DNA of 18,442 bases, from contig RQAP01000013.1 in the NCBI GenBank assembly GCA_008671135.1, positions 1-18,442 of the forward strand, read 5' to 3'. The stretch is from Collinsella aerofaciens (lineage in GTDB: Bacteria; Actinomycetota; Coriobacteriia; Coriobacteriales; Coriobacteriaceae). The notes beneath the pieces were generated by a model. That model was not told where the DNA came from, did no database searches, and saw only the letters and a list, made by a program, of their open reading frames with translations. Both the position numbers and the translations under genes were made by a program. This document shows positions 1 through 6,048 of this stretch, piece by piece (position 1 is the stretch's first letter; each line of letters starts with the position of its first letter).

Positions 1-132
1 GGCCAAAGGGAGCTCAAGCCCATAAGGAGGGCCTACGAGGCATGGGTCGAGGCCGGACTTCCGCTCGATTGGGACAGGCAGGCCTTCGAGGCCGAGCGCA
101 AAATGGATTCTAAAAAACACCTTGCCAAATAG
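1..132 (+). CDS. C-terminal fragment of an unidentified protein
   Basis: An open frame runs from the window edge to a TAG stop at 130-132, giving 43 residues of a C-terminus that ends MDSKKHLAK. The fragment is charged and probably helical, with a W-V-E-A-G-L-P-L-D-W stretch. I do not recognise the family. Its arginines use AGG and CGC codons together, with several AGG, whereas the metabolic genes later in the window use mostly CGC/CGT. That may point to a mobile or acquired gene, but 43 codons is weak evidence. It converges on the P-type ATPase gene, with a long hairpin between them. That it is coding is supported only by the open frame and sensible composition, so confidence is moderate. 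Confidence 0.5.
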   Translation, partial: GQRELKPIRRAYEAWVEAGLPLDWDRQAFEAERKMDSKKHLAK

Positions 133-144
133 GAGCGTCAGCGC

Positions 145-191
145 GAGGCCCGCCTTTCCGTTGCTCCGCAGGAGCAGGAAAGACGGGCCTC
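145..191. terminator. long GC-rich hairpin between convergent genes
   Basis: The arm GAGGCCCGCCTTTCC (145-159) pairs with GGAAAGACGGGCCTC (177-191) with one mismatch. The loop itself contains a perfect TGCTCC-GCA-GGAGCA stem-loop, so nearly the whole 47 nt can fold as one rod. It starts 13 nt after the stop of the left-edge gene and lies downstream of the leftward ATPase, as expected for a shared terminator. No U-tract follows on either strand, so it may instead be a processing or stability element or a repeat. Confidence 0.45.
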
Positions 192-247
192 ATGCGCGAG
201 GACGTTTTCAAAACCAAGCCCGGTCCCGGCCGGACAGCCCACGAACG

Positions 248-2200
248 CTACAGGTTCTTGACACCCATCGCGCGCATGGCATTCAGGATGGCGATAATCG
301 CCACGCCTACGTCGCCGAACACGGCAAGCCACATATTGGCGATGCCCAGCGCTGCGAGCACCAGAATCAGCAGCTTAATGCCCAGCGCAAAGATGATGTT
401 CTGCCAAACAATCGTCATGGTCTTGCGCGCCACGCGGATCGCGCGGGAGATGTTGGAAGGCTTGTCGTCCATCAGCACCACGTCGGCGGCCTCAATTGCG
501 GCGTCGGAACCCATGGCGCCCATGGCAATGCCAACGTCTGCACGGGTGAGCACGGGCGCATCGTTGATGCCGTCGCCTACAAAGGCGAGCTTGCCCTTGC
601 CCGATTCTGCTGCAAGCAGCGCCTCGACACGCTCGACCTTATCACCCGGTAACAGCTGCGTGTGGAACTCGTCGAGACCGAGTTGCTTGGCTACAGACGC
701 CGCAACCTCCTCACGGTCGCCCGTGAGCATGACGGTGCGCTTGACGCCGGCGGCGTGCAGGTCGCGAATCGTTTGCTCGGCATCGGCCTTGACGGTGTCT
801 GCAATCACGATGTGGCCGGCGTACACGCCGTCAACGAGCACATGCAGAATTGTTCCGACGACCTCGCAATCGGGCGCTTCGACTCCGGCCGCGGCGAGCA
901 TCTTTGCGTTGCCAACGACGACGTGCTTGCCGTCGATGGTTGCCGTCACGCCATGGCCCGCGTCGTTGGTGGAGTCGCTTACGCGCTTGGGGTCGACCTC
1001 GCCCTGGTAGGCGACACGCACGGACTGCGCGATGGGGTGATCGGAGAACGACTCCGCAAGGGCTGCGACCTCGAGCAACGACTGCTCGGTATAGCCAGCC
1101 TCGGGGTGCACCGCGACCACCGAGAACGTGCCGTTGGTGAGCGTGCCGGTCTTGTCAAAGACGACGGTGTCCACATCGGCGAGCGTCTCGAGGTAGTTAG
1201 AACCCTTGATGAGGACGCCCAGCTTGGATGCGCCGCCAATGCCGCCAAAGAAGCTGAGCGGGACGCTAATCACGAGCGCGCACGGGCAGCTGACGACCAG
1301 GAAGGTCAGGCCGCGCAGGATCCAGTCGGACCAGGCGCCGGTGACCAAGCCGCCGCCGAGCGCGAGTACCGCGGCAGCGCCGGTGACGGCGGGCGTGTAG
1401 ACGCGGGCGAAGCGCGTGATAAAGTTCTCGGTGCGCGCCTTCTTTTCGCTGGCATTTTCCACGAGCTCCAGGACGCGTGCGACGGTGGACTCGCCAAAGG
1501 GCTTGGTGGTGCGCACGTGGATGAGGCCCGTCATGTTGATGCAGCCGCTGATGATGTCGTCGCCGGACTTGGCGGGGCGGGGGATTGACTCGCCCGTGAG
1601 AGCGGCGGTGTCGAGCTGGGTTTCGCCCTCGACGATGACGCCGTCGATAGGCACGCGCTCACCGGGCTTGACCACGATCACGGTGCCGACGGCGATGTCA
1701 TCGGGGAAGACTTGCTCGAGTGTGCCGTCGGGCTGCTCGACGTTAGCGTAGTCGGGCGCGATGTCCATCATGGCACTGATCGACTTGCGGCTCTTGCCCA
1801 CGGCGTACGCCTGAAACAGCTCGCCGACCTGGTAGAACAGCATGACGGCGGCGCCTTCGGCCATGTGCGGGTCGGTATCGGGGAAGAGCACCATGGCAAA
1901 CGCGCCGATGGTCGCGACGGCCATGAGGAAGCTCTCGTCGAAGGCCTTGCCGCGGCGGATGTTATTGAATGCCTTTTGCAGTACGTCGTAGCCGGCAATC
2001 AAAAACGGCACGAGGAACAGCACAAAGCTGGCGTAGATGTCGCCCGGGGTGCCGAATGCGGCAGTGAGGGTGCCGAGCTCATCGAGGGCGTACACCACGG
2101 CAAAAATGCCCAGCGCTACCAGGATGCGGTTGCGCTTATGCTCGAGTGATTCTTTTTTCTTGCGCTTCTTCTTTTTCTTTTTGGGGTCGGCGGTGGCCAT
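248..2200 (-). CDS. heavy-metal P1B-type ATPase, ZntA/CadA-like (Zn/Cd/Pb efflux)
   Basis: A 650-residue membrane pump predicted to export Zn2+, Cd2+ or Pb2+ using ATP. Motifs visible: TGES (202-205), the CPC metal site in a membrane helix (305-307), the phosphorylated aspartate in DKTGT (D349), the P1B signature HP (388-389), TGD (493-495) and GDGINDAP (542-549). K609 and D630 sit 21 residues apart in the last helices, matching the K/D pair of the ZntA (P1B-2) subgroup and favouring divalent Zn/Cd/Pb over copper. Unusually, it lacks an N-terminal HMA domain and instead starts with a lysine run (residues 7-16, nine K and one R). A separate HMA protein is encoded just upstream. I chose the ATG at 2200 because GGGAGG lies about 10 nt before it; an open frame continuing to 2383 runs through the operator and hairpin and has no such signal. 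Substrate choice is inferred from motifs only. Confidence 0.95.
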   Translation of the reverse strand: MATADPKKKKKKRKKKESLEHKRNRILVALGIFAVVYALDELGTLTAAFGTPGDIYASFVLFLVPFLIAGYDVLQKAFNNIRRGKAFDESFLMAVATIGAFAMVLFPDTDPHMAEGAAVMLFYQVGELFQAYAVGKSRKSISAMMDIAPDYANVEQPDGTLEQVFPDDIAVGTVIVVKPGERVPIDGVIVEGETQLDTAALTGESIPRPAKSGDDIISGCINMTGLIHVRTTKPFGESTVARVLELVENASEKKARTENFITRFARVYTPAVTGAAAVLALGGGLVTGAWSDWILRGLTFLVVSCPCALVISVPLSFFGGIGGASKLGVLIKGSNYLETLADVDTVVFDKTGTLTNGTFSVVAVHPEAGYTEQSLLEVAALAESFSDHPIAQSVRVAYQGEVDPKRVSDSTNDAGHGVTATIDGKHVVVGNAKMLAAAGVEAPDCEVVGTILHVLVDGVYAGHIVIADTVKADAEQTIRDLHAAGVKRTVMLTGDREEVAASVAKQLGLDEFHTQLLPGDKVERVEALLAAESGKGKLAFVGDGINDAPVLTRADVGIAMGAMGSDAAIEAADVVLMDDKPSNISRAIRVARKTMTIVWQNIIFALGIKLLILVLAALGIANMWLAVFGDVGVAIIAILNAMRAMGVKNL

Positions 2201-2224
2201 GACTCGTATCCTCCCATTTGAATG

Positions 2225-2242
2225 TATGAACATTCGCTCATA
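2225..2242 (-). promoter_or_regulatory. ArsR/SmtB-type operator before the ATPase gene
   Basis: TATGA-N8-TCATA (2225-2242), an imperfect dyad lying 25 bp upstream of the ATPase start codon. It is almost identical to the two sites in the repressor's own promoter (TATGAACATTCGCTCA here, TATGAACATACGCTCA there). The half-sites resemble known ArsR/SmtB operators. It suggests the ATPase has a second, separately repressed transcription start inside the operon, although I see no convincing -35/-10 pair; TACATT at 2219-2224 on the minus strand is a weak -10 candidate. Confidence 0.7.
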
Positions 2243-2256
2243 TAATTTCGCGAGCA

Positions 2257-2279
2257 AAGGCCGCAGCAAGCGCGGCCTT
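2257..2279. other. hairpin between HMA gene and ATPase gene
   Basis: AAGGCCGC (2257-2264) and GCGGCCTT (2272-2279) form a perfect 8-bp stem with a 7-nt loop. A smaller CAGGTT/AACCTG stem-loop sits next to it at 2281-2298. They lie after the HMA stop codon and just before the operator. They could terminate, or protect from decay, the short repressor-HMA transcript while the ATPase is transcribed from its own start. No U-run follows, so termination is unproven. Confidence 0.4.
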
Positions 2280-2300
2280 GCAGGTTGGCGTAAACCTGGG

Positions 2301-2519
2301 CTAGAGAATGATCTCGCAGTCCGGCTCGGCGTCGGCCGTAAACTCAACAACGCGGTTGAGCACCTCGTCGAACTCAGCATCATCGGCCTCGAGCGTCAGC
2401 TTCTGGGTCATAAAGTTGACGGACACGGATTTGACGCCCTCGAGCTTGGCCAGCTCGTCCTGAAGCTCGCGCGCACAGTTGGCGCAATCGATCTCATCGA
2501 GCTTGTACTGCTTTTTCAT
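2301..2519 (-). CDS. stand-alone HMA-domain metallochaperone (CopZ-like fold)
   Basis: A 72-residue cytosolic protein consisting of a single heavy-metal-associated domain. The metal-binding pair is C12 and C15 in the D-C-A-N-C-A motif, followed by the expected beta-alpha-beta pattern (VKSVSVNF, TQKLTLEA) and an acidic C-terminus ending in CEIIL. Such domains normally sit at the N-terminus of P1B ATPases such as ZntA/CadA; here the adjacent ATPase lacks one, so this protein probably acts as its detached metal-delivery or sensing domain. An aspartate before the first cysteine (DCANC rather than the TCxxC common for copper) is typical of Zn/Cd-type domains. Start: ATG at 2519 preceded by AAAGGAA. 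It lies 62 bp after the repressor gene and 100 bp before the ATPase start, all in one direction. Confidence 0.88.
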   Translation of the reverse strand: MKKQYKLDEIDCANCARELQDELAKLEGVKSVSVNFMTQKLTLEADDAEFDEVLNRVVEFTADAEPDCEIIL

Positions 2520-2581
2520 GGTGGGTTCCTTTCCCGTTTTTGCGGCTTGGGTGCAGGCCGCGCTGGTACCGTGGTTGGTTG

Positions 2582-2947
2582 CTATTCGCAGATATGGCTC
2601 ATGCCCTGGTTGAGCATGGTGTAGACGTGGTCGTCGGCGAGCGAGTAGAGGATATTGCGCCCGTCGCGCCGGAATTTAACCAGGTGCGACTGCTTGAGTG
2701 TGCGCAGCTGGTGCGACACCGCGGACTGCGAGGTTTCGGTCGCTTCGGCGATGTCTGCCACGCAGAGCTCGCGGCCCATGAGGGCGTAAAGGATCTTGAT
2801 ACGCGTGGTGTCGCTGAAGACCTTGAACAGGTCGGCGAGGTCGTAGAGAAGCTCCTCGTCGGGAAGGTCCTCGGGCGAGCAGGTGGTGGGGATCACTGGC
2901 TCGGTGGCCTCGGTGTCGGGTTTCGTTTCATCAACGCGGATGCTCAT
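2582..2947 (-). CDS. ArsR/SmtB-family metal-sensing repressor (SmtB/CzrA type)
   Basis: A 121-residue winged-helix dimeric repressor expected to release DNA when it binds Zn2+ or related ions. The DNA-recognition stretch SQSAVSHQLRTLKQSHLV (residues 73-90) is typical of the family. The C-terminal helix carries D105, H107, H118 and E121, spaced exactly as the alpha-5 zinc ligands of SmtB (D104, H106, H117, E120). C62 in ELCVADIA matches one alpha-3 position, but the second cysteine of CadC's CxC is replaced by alanine. C23 near the N-terminus and C120 are further possible thiol ligands. It is first in an operon with the HMA protein and the ATPase. Its own promoter overlaps two operator copies, implying autoregulation. 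Start ATG at 2947 with AAAGGAT upstream. Confidence 0.93.
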   Translation of the reverse strand: MSIRVDETKPDTEATEPVIPTTCSPEDLPDEELLYDLADLFKVFSDTTRIKILYALMGRELCVADIAEATETSQSAVSHQLRTLKQSHLVKFRRDGRNILYSLADDHVYTMLNQGMSHICE

Positions 2948-2962
2948 TGCAATATCCTTTCA

Positions 2963-2980
2963 TATGAACATACGCTCAAA
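2963..2980. promoter_or_regulatory. ArsR/SmtB-type operator, proximal copy
   Basis: TATGAACATACGCTCAAA, part of an 18-nt segment (2961-2978) repeated as a perfect inverted copy at 3000-3017. It lies just downstream of the repressor gene's -10 box, near the transcription start and 16 bp before the start codon, so a bound repressor would block initiation. Confidence 0.75.
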
Positions 2981-2993
2981 TAACTTACTTCCG

Positions 2994-3021
2994 ATTATAT
3001 GAGCGTATGTTCATATGTCAA
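2994..3021 (-). promoter_or_regulatory. consensus promoter of the metal-resistance operon with operator in its spacer
   Basis: Read on the minus strand, TTGACA (3016-3021) and TATAAT (2994-2999) are both perfect sigma-70-type boxes separated by 16 bp. The spacer is almost exactly filled by the dyad operator TATGA-N8-TCATA (2998-3015), which also touches both boxes. This is a textbook arrangement for strong transcription with tight repression by the adjacent ArsR-family protein. Which protein binds is inferred from location and site type. Confidence 0.88.
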
Positions 3022-3123
3022 TAACGTTTAAGTAATTCATCGCACAAAATGATGGGGAATAGTGGACGAGATTCCGGATTGAGCGGTTTTGATAGTCGAT
3101 GCCGAGGTGGGTGCCCCCGCGCC

Positions 3124-3147
3124 GTGCAAAAATTGGAGTATTCTGCA
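3124..3147 (+). repeat. 24-nt partly dyad motif, copy 1
   Basis: It begins GTGCAAAAATTGG and ends AGTATTCTGCA. The motif has partial dyad symmetry (TGCA-N-AAT...ATT-N-TGCA on the minus strand). A close relative occurs in inverted orientation at 3313-3336. The symmetry suggests a protein-binding site or a repeat end rather than coding sequence. Confidence 0.5.
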
Positions 3148-3312
3148 ACTATAGGGGGTCTGTTTATCTATTTCGGGCCAAATAAAGCCGCTCAAGAGTT
3201 ATCCAAGGGCGGTAAACAGATAAGATCTTCCTCAAGTGTTGCCTAACGTTCCCGTTCGATAGCGTCTTTGTTTCTCATTTGGATTAACTTGTGGGTGCTG
3301 GAGGGCCGACCC

Positions 3313-3336
3313 TGCTGAATACTCGCAATTTTGCAC
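3313..3336 (-). repeat. 24-nt partly dyad motif, copy 2 (inverted)
   Basis: Read on the minus strand it begins GTGCAAAATTGCG and ends AGTATTCAGCA, differing from copy 1 by one shifted base in the middle and a T-to-A change near the end. The two copies face each other across 165 bp. It lies 31 bp beyond the stop codon of the leftward nuclease-like gene. Confidence 0.5.
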
Positions 3337-3366
3337 ATCGCTAGGGTACCCACCTTGTTAGCCGGT

Positions 3367-4557
3367 CTAGCTTCCGGCCCCGAAGATCCTGCCCTCGGGC
3401 GCGAGGCTGCTTGTTTGGGCAAATGATGGGCTGTCGGATTCGACTGTCTGCATGTCATCGATTGCTGTAACTTCATTAATTGTCGGGTCATCCAGCGTGA
3501 TGCCTTCGAGTGTTGCTTTTTCGAGGTCGATTCGTTGACGATCTTCGGAATCCTGGAGAAGCTGCTTCTGAATTCGCTTTTTCTCTTCTATAAACCTTCT
3601 GAGCACAAACTGTCTCAGGTCCTCTTGCATGATTTGAAAGTCTTTTGGCAGACGCGAGGGGCGTACGCCCTCTTTCCGCTGGATTGCTTCCATGACCCTA
3701 ACGAAAGAGCTGGCATGCATAAAGGAATAACGACTGACGGTGATGATTCCGTACCCCATGGACGCAAGTGCATTCTTGCGCTCCTCATCGATGGCGCGGT
3801 CTTCTTCCGCGTCATGATAAAAACCGTTGTATTCAATGTCTGTGCGAGATTTCTTTAGATACGCATCCATAAAGAACTTTTTGCGTCTCGTGAGATTCTT
3901 TGCGGCAGTGGTGACCTGCACCTCGTAATCGGTCTCAATTCCCTTAATACCAAGCCCTCCTTCGCTTTTGGGCAGCGTTAGCATCATGACAAAGGCTGTT
4001 TCCATAGGAGACCGGCATCCGTCGCGCACACATTGGATCGCCTTTCGGGCAAGGGCCAGACCGTCGCATCTGGTAATGGAATTAAAGAACTGTTTTAGCC
4101 TCTCGGTCGAGGTGAGCGCGAAACGCTCGTTATAAGAGGTGGAAGAGCCGGTTCCAAGGGAGTAAGCGCTGCACAATTCAAAGTAGTACTCCACCAGTTC
4201 GCGAAAAGGGAGATAGGTGGCGGCCTGAAGTGCGCAAAGCTCAACGCCAACAATGAAGATGCCATCTTTGAGCTCTATAAAGCGTGAGTTCGAGAATCGT
4301 TTTGAAGAAACGTGGCATTGACAGTTCACTGCATAGCGCGCATTCCTGCGATCAAACACCATCACCTCGAGGGAATCATTTGCGTCGAGGGAAACATCAT
4401 GTTTGGTGAGCCATTCTGCGGCTGCGTCAAGGAGCGTTCCGGTGGGACATGATCCGTAAATCGCGGCAGGGTTACAGGACTCGGTGCCTTTCGCAGACAC
4501 CGAATGCGCGGCCTGGTAGACCGCTTTTGCAGTGGTATGTGACAATACGATACTCAT
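3367..4557 (-). CDS. hypothetical protein with a possible VSR/DUF559-like nuclease fold
   Basis: A 396-residue protein with no signal peptide or membrane segment. Residues 183-280 resemble the PD-(D/E)xK nucleases of the VSR/DUF559 group: an SPMET helix with E186, then D231, then the pair E242 and N244-G245 followed by H248, then a charged helix (DEERKNAL, 257-264) and a G-Y-G-I-I-T-V-S-R strand. In that family D, E and a following residue bind metal; here the usual ExD/ExK third residue is asparagine, so activity is uncertain. Residues 310-350 look like a charged coiled coil; the C-terminus is acidic and low in complexity. Codon use and GC are lower than in the flanking genes, suggesting recent acquisition. 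The ATG at 4557 lacks a good ribosome binding site, but no other in-frame start exists upstream before a stop near 4620. Fold assignment is from pattern alone. Confidence 0.6.
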   Translation of the reverse strand: MSIVLSHTTAKAVYQAAHSVSAKGTESCNPAAIYGSCPTGTLLDAAAEWLTKHDVSLDANDSLEVMVFDRRNARYAVNCQCHVSSKRFSNSRFIELKDGIFIVGVELCALQAATYLPFRELVEYYFELCSAYSLGTGSSTSYNERFALTSTERLKQFFNSITRCDGLALARKAIQCVRDGCRSPMETAFVMMLTLPKSEGGLGIKGIETDYEVQVTTAAKNLTRRKKFFMDAYLKKSRTDIEYNGFYHDAEEDRAIDEERKNALASMGYGIITVSRYSFMHASSFVRVMEAIQRKEGVRPSRLPKDFQIMQEDLRQFVLRRFIEEKKRIQKQLLQDSEDRQRIDLEKATLEGITLDDPTINEVTAIDDMQTVESDSPSFAQTSSLAPEGRIFGAGS

Positions 4558-4908
4558 GGTATATATCGTGTCAGCTAATGCCGTGTTGATGGCGCTGAGT
4601 GAAAAAGTCGTTTTAGAGGTCTAACCAAATGCTGTCCAAAAGCTTGACGCAATTATGAGTTGGTATGCCCTAAATAAAAGTTTTCGCAGCTTACCTATAG
4701 CATATAACTACTCAATTGCCGCACATTTGATAGTGATGCATCACCATCCGACAACGAATTACGTGTCGGGAATTGGTCGAAATCGTTCAAAATGAGGGTT
4801 CAGAATTTGTGATGGCAGATCTATCTGTGGAACGTAGGGCGGTCCCGCTGCGGGGTTTCCCGCTGCGAGGCCGCTCGTGATCTACGCCGGAGTTTGTCGT
4901 AGACGTTT
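4558..4908. other. non-coding, AT-richer stretch with small hairpins
   Basis: No supportable gene. It contains the 12-bp palindrome GTGATGCATCAC near 4732-4743, a stem CCGACA (4747-4752)/TGTCGG (4763-4768), a stem GCGGG (4850-4854)/CCCGC (4859-4863), and TCTACG (4881-4886)/CGTAGA (4898-4903). The last lies directly after the leftward exonuclease stop codon and may act as its 3' end structure. None has a U-tract. No clear promoter for the gene starting at 4557 could be picked out. Confidence 0.4.
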
Positions 4909-5877
4909 CTACTTGGCAAACAGGTTCTTGAGGTTGAACTCGGCCTGAACCGTGCGGAGCATGAGGTCGGTGTCGTCGAGGCCCAGATGCTGCTCGTTGG
5001 CGTCGGCGGCGAGGGTGCCGCGGCGGCGGGCCCAGTTCTCGAGCGCGGCGGGCGCGGATTCGCGGGGGAGCGAGCGGACGTCGGCATCCAAGCTGCGGCA
5101 GATCTGGCGCGAGTCGATGACGATGATCTTGCCGGCGCGGCGTGCCTCGGCGTAACCGTCCAGGTGGATCTTGAACCAACTGTCTTCGAACGCGGCGTTA
5201 TGCGCCATGTACGGGTACTTCTTCATAAGCTTGAGCAGCTGCTTCTGCAGTTCCTTGTTCTCGCGGAACGGCTTTTTGCCGTCGATGTCGTCCCAGGTGA
5301 TGTGGTGGATATTCGACAACGGCACATCCTCGCCGCGGTAGATGTCGGGCAGGCCGCAGTAGTGTGCCTCGGCGTCGTGCGGGACGGCGTCGCTGGTGAG
5401 CTCCATGATCTCCCAGCCTACGTTGATGATGTAGCCGCGCTCGGGTGCACGGCCGGTGGTCTCGATGTCGATACCGAGCACGGTGCCCTGGATGGGCTTG
5501 CGGGCGTAGGCCACGCCGAGCGCGTCGCGGTCGCCGCGGATCTCGCGCATGACCGACGCGGCGGTGCGCTTTTGCATCTTACCGATGGCCGCGCAGGTGT
5601 CGGCATCGGACAGGCCGCGCGAAAGCGTCGCGGGCGTCACGTTGCGCAGGCGTGCCTCGCCAATCTGGTCGCACAGGTCGCGGTTGCGGTCAGCCAGGTC
5701 GCGCACGGTGGCAAAGTCGAAGCTGGGGTCGCCCTCGGCGGTAAAGTACTCGGTCTCGAGCACCTTGAGGGCCTCCTCGCCCTTCTGGCGCTCGGACTCC
5801 ATGGCGCCGTGGTCGCCGTAGATAAACATGGGGATAAACGGCTGGCGCTCGTATTCGAGTGCTTGCGATACGTTCAT
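4909..5877 (-). CDS. DEDDh-family 3'-5' exonuclease (DnaQ-like) with an N-terminal extension
   Basis: A 322-residue protein whose second half is an RNase T/DnaQ-type exonuclease. The four acidic metal ligands and the catalytic histidine are visible: D137 and E139 in GIDIETTG, D232 in AHNAAFEDSW, and H297 with D302 in HLGLDD. Such enzymes remove nucleotides from 3' ends of DNA or RNA in repair, proofreading or RNA turnover; the substrate here is unknown. Residues 1-125 form a mostly helical, charged region that I do not recognise. The chosen ATG at 5877 follows AAGGAGT by 6-7 nt. It stands alone, divergent from the metal exporter gene. Confidence 0.88.
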   Translation of the reverse strand: MNVSQALEYERQPFIPMFIYGDHGAMESERQKGEEALKVLETEYFTAEGDPSFDFATVRDLADRNRDLCDQIGEARLRNVTPATLSRGLSDADTCAAIGKMQKRTAASVMREIRGDRDALGVAYARKPIQGTVLGIDIETTGRAPERGYIINVGWEIMELTSDAVPHDAEAHYCGLPDIYRGEDVPLSNIHHITWDDIDGKKPFRENKELQKQLLKLMKKYPYMAHNAAFEDSWFKIHLDGYAEARRAGKIIVIDSRQICRSLDADVRSLPRESAPAALENWARRRGTLAADANEQHLGLDDTDLMLRTVQAEFNLKNLFAK

Positions 5878-5958
5878 ATGCTACTCCTTGGACGGGCCGC
5901 GTTGTGCGGCTCGAGGTTACTGAGTTATGGCGAGATGATAGTTTACCATGGGCAACTA

Positions 5959-5986
5959 TTGGCATCGCGCCTAGGACAACTACAAT
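5959..5986 (+). promoter_or_regulatory. candidate promoter of the His-rich exporter gene
   Basis: TTGGCA (5959-5964) and TACAAT (5981-5986) are separated by 16 bp and point toward the gene starting at 6049. The -10 region lies inside the first copy of a direct repeat. Confidence 0.55.
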
Positions 5987-6016
5987 ACCCTAGTTGACCG
6001 CTAGGACTTTTACAAT
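5971..6016 (+). repeat. direct repeat CTAGGAC-N3-TACAAT, two copies 30 bp apart
   Basis: CTAGGACAACTACAAT (5971-5986) and CTAGGACTTTTACAAT (6001-6016) match at 13 of 16 positions, with exactly 30 bp from start to start. A further CTAG and a TTGACC lie between them. The second copy ends 32 bp before the exporter start codon. The spacing of about three helical turns suggests paired regulator sites or duplicated -10 regions. Confidence 0.6.
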
Positions 6017-6048
6017 GCTGCCGAAAGACACGAAAGGTTCCATCCGTC

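Larger units (their letters stand above)
3022..3366. other. non-coding, lower-GC stretch with a pair of inverted motifs
   Basis: Between the metal operon promoter and the next gene I find no convincing gene. A 65-codon open frame at 3049-3246 has no ribosome binding site. The main content is two similar 24-nt motifs in opposite orientation (3124-3147 and 3313-3336; listed separately). The segment 3160-3235 contains AT-rich sequence and the palindrome AAGATCTT. No terminator with a U-tract is obvious for the leftward gene that ends at 3367. Confidence 0.5.

Noticed and set aside
662..1588. Long open frame opposite the ATPase gene
   Set aside because: A GC-skew shadow of the ATPase coding strand; no family resemblance.
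2201..2383. N-terminal extension of the ATPase frame
   Set aside because: It would cover the operator and hairpin, has no ribosome binding site, and gives a non-family sequence; ATG 2200 has a good GGGAGG.
3049..3246. 65-codon open frame, plus strand
   Set aside because: No ribosome binding site and it overlaps the 24-nt repeat motif; looks non-coding.
3243..3491. 82-codon open frame, minus strand
   Set aside because: It mostly overlaps the end of the nuclease-like gene in another frame and contains the repeat motif; no start signal.
4732..4768. Palindromes as an origin or attachment site
   Set aside because: Short dyads only; no core repeats or integrase gene nearby.
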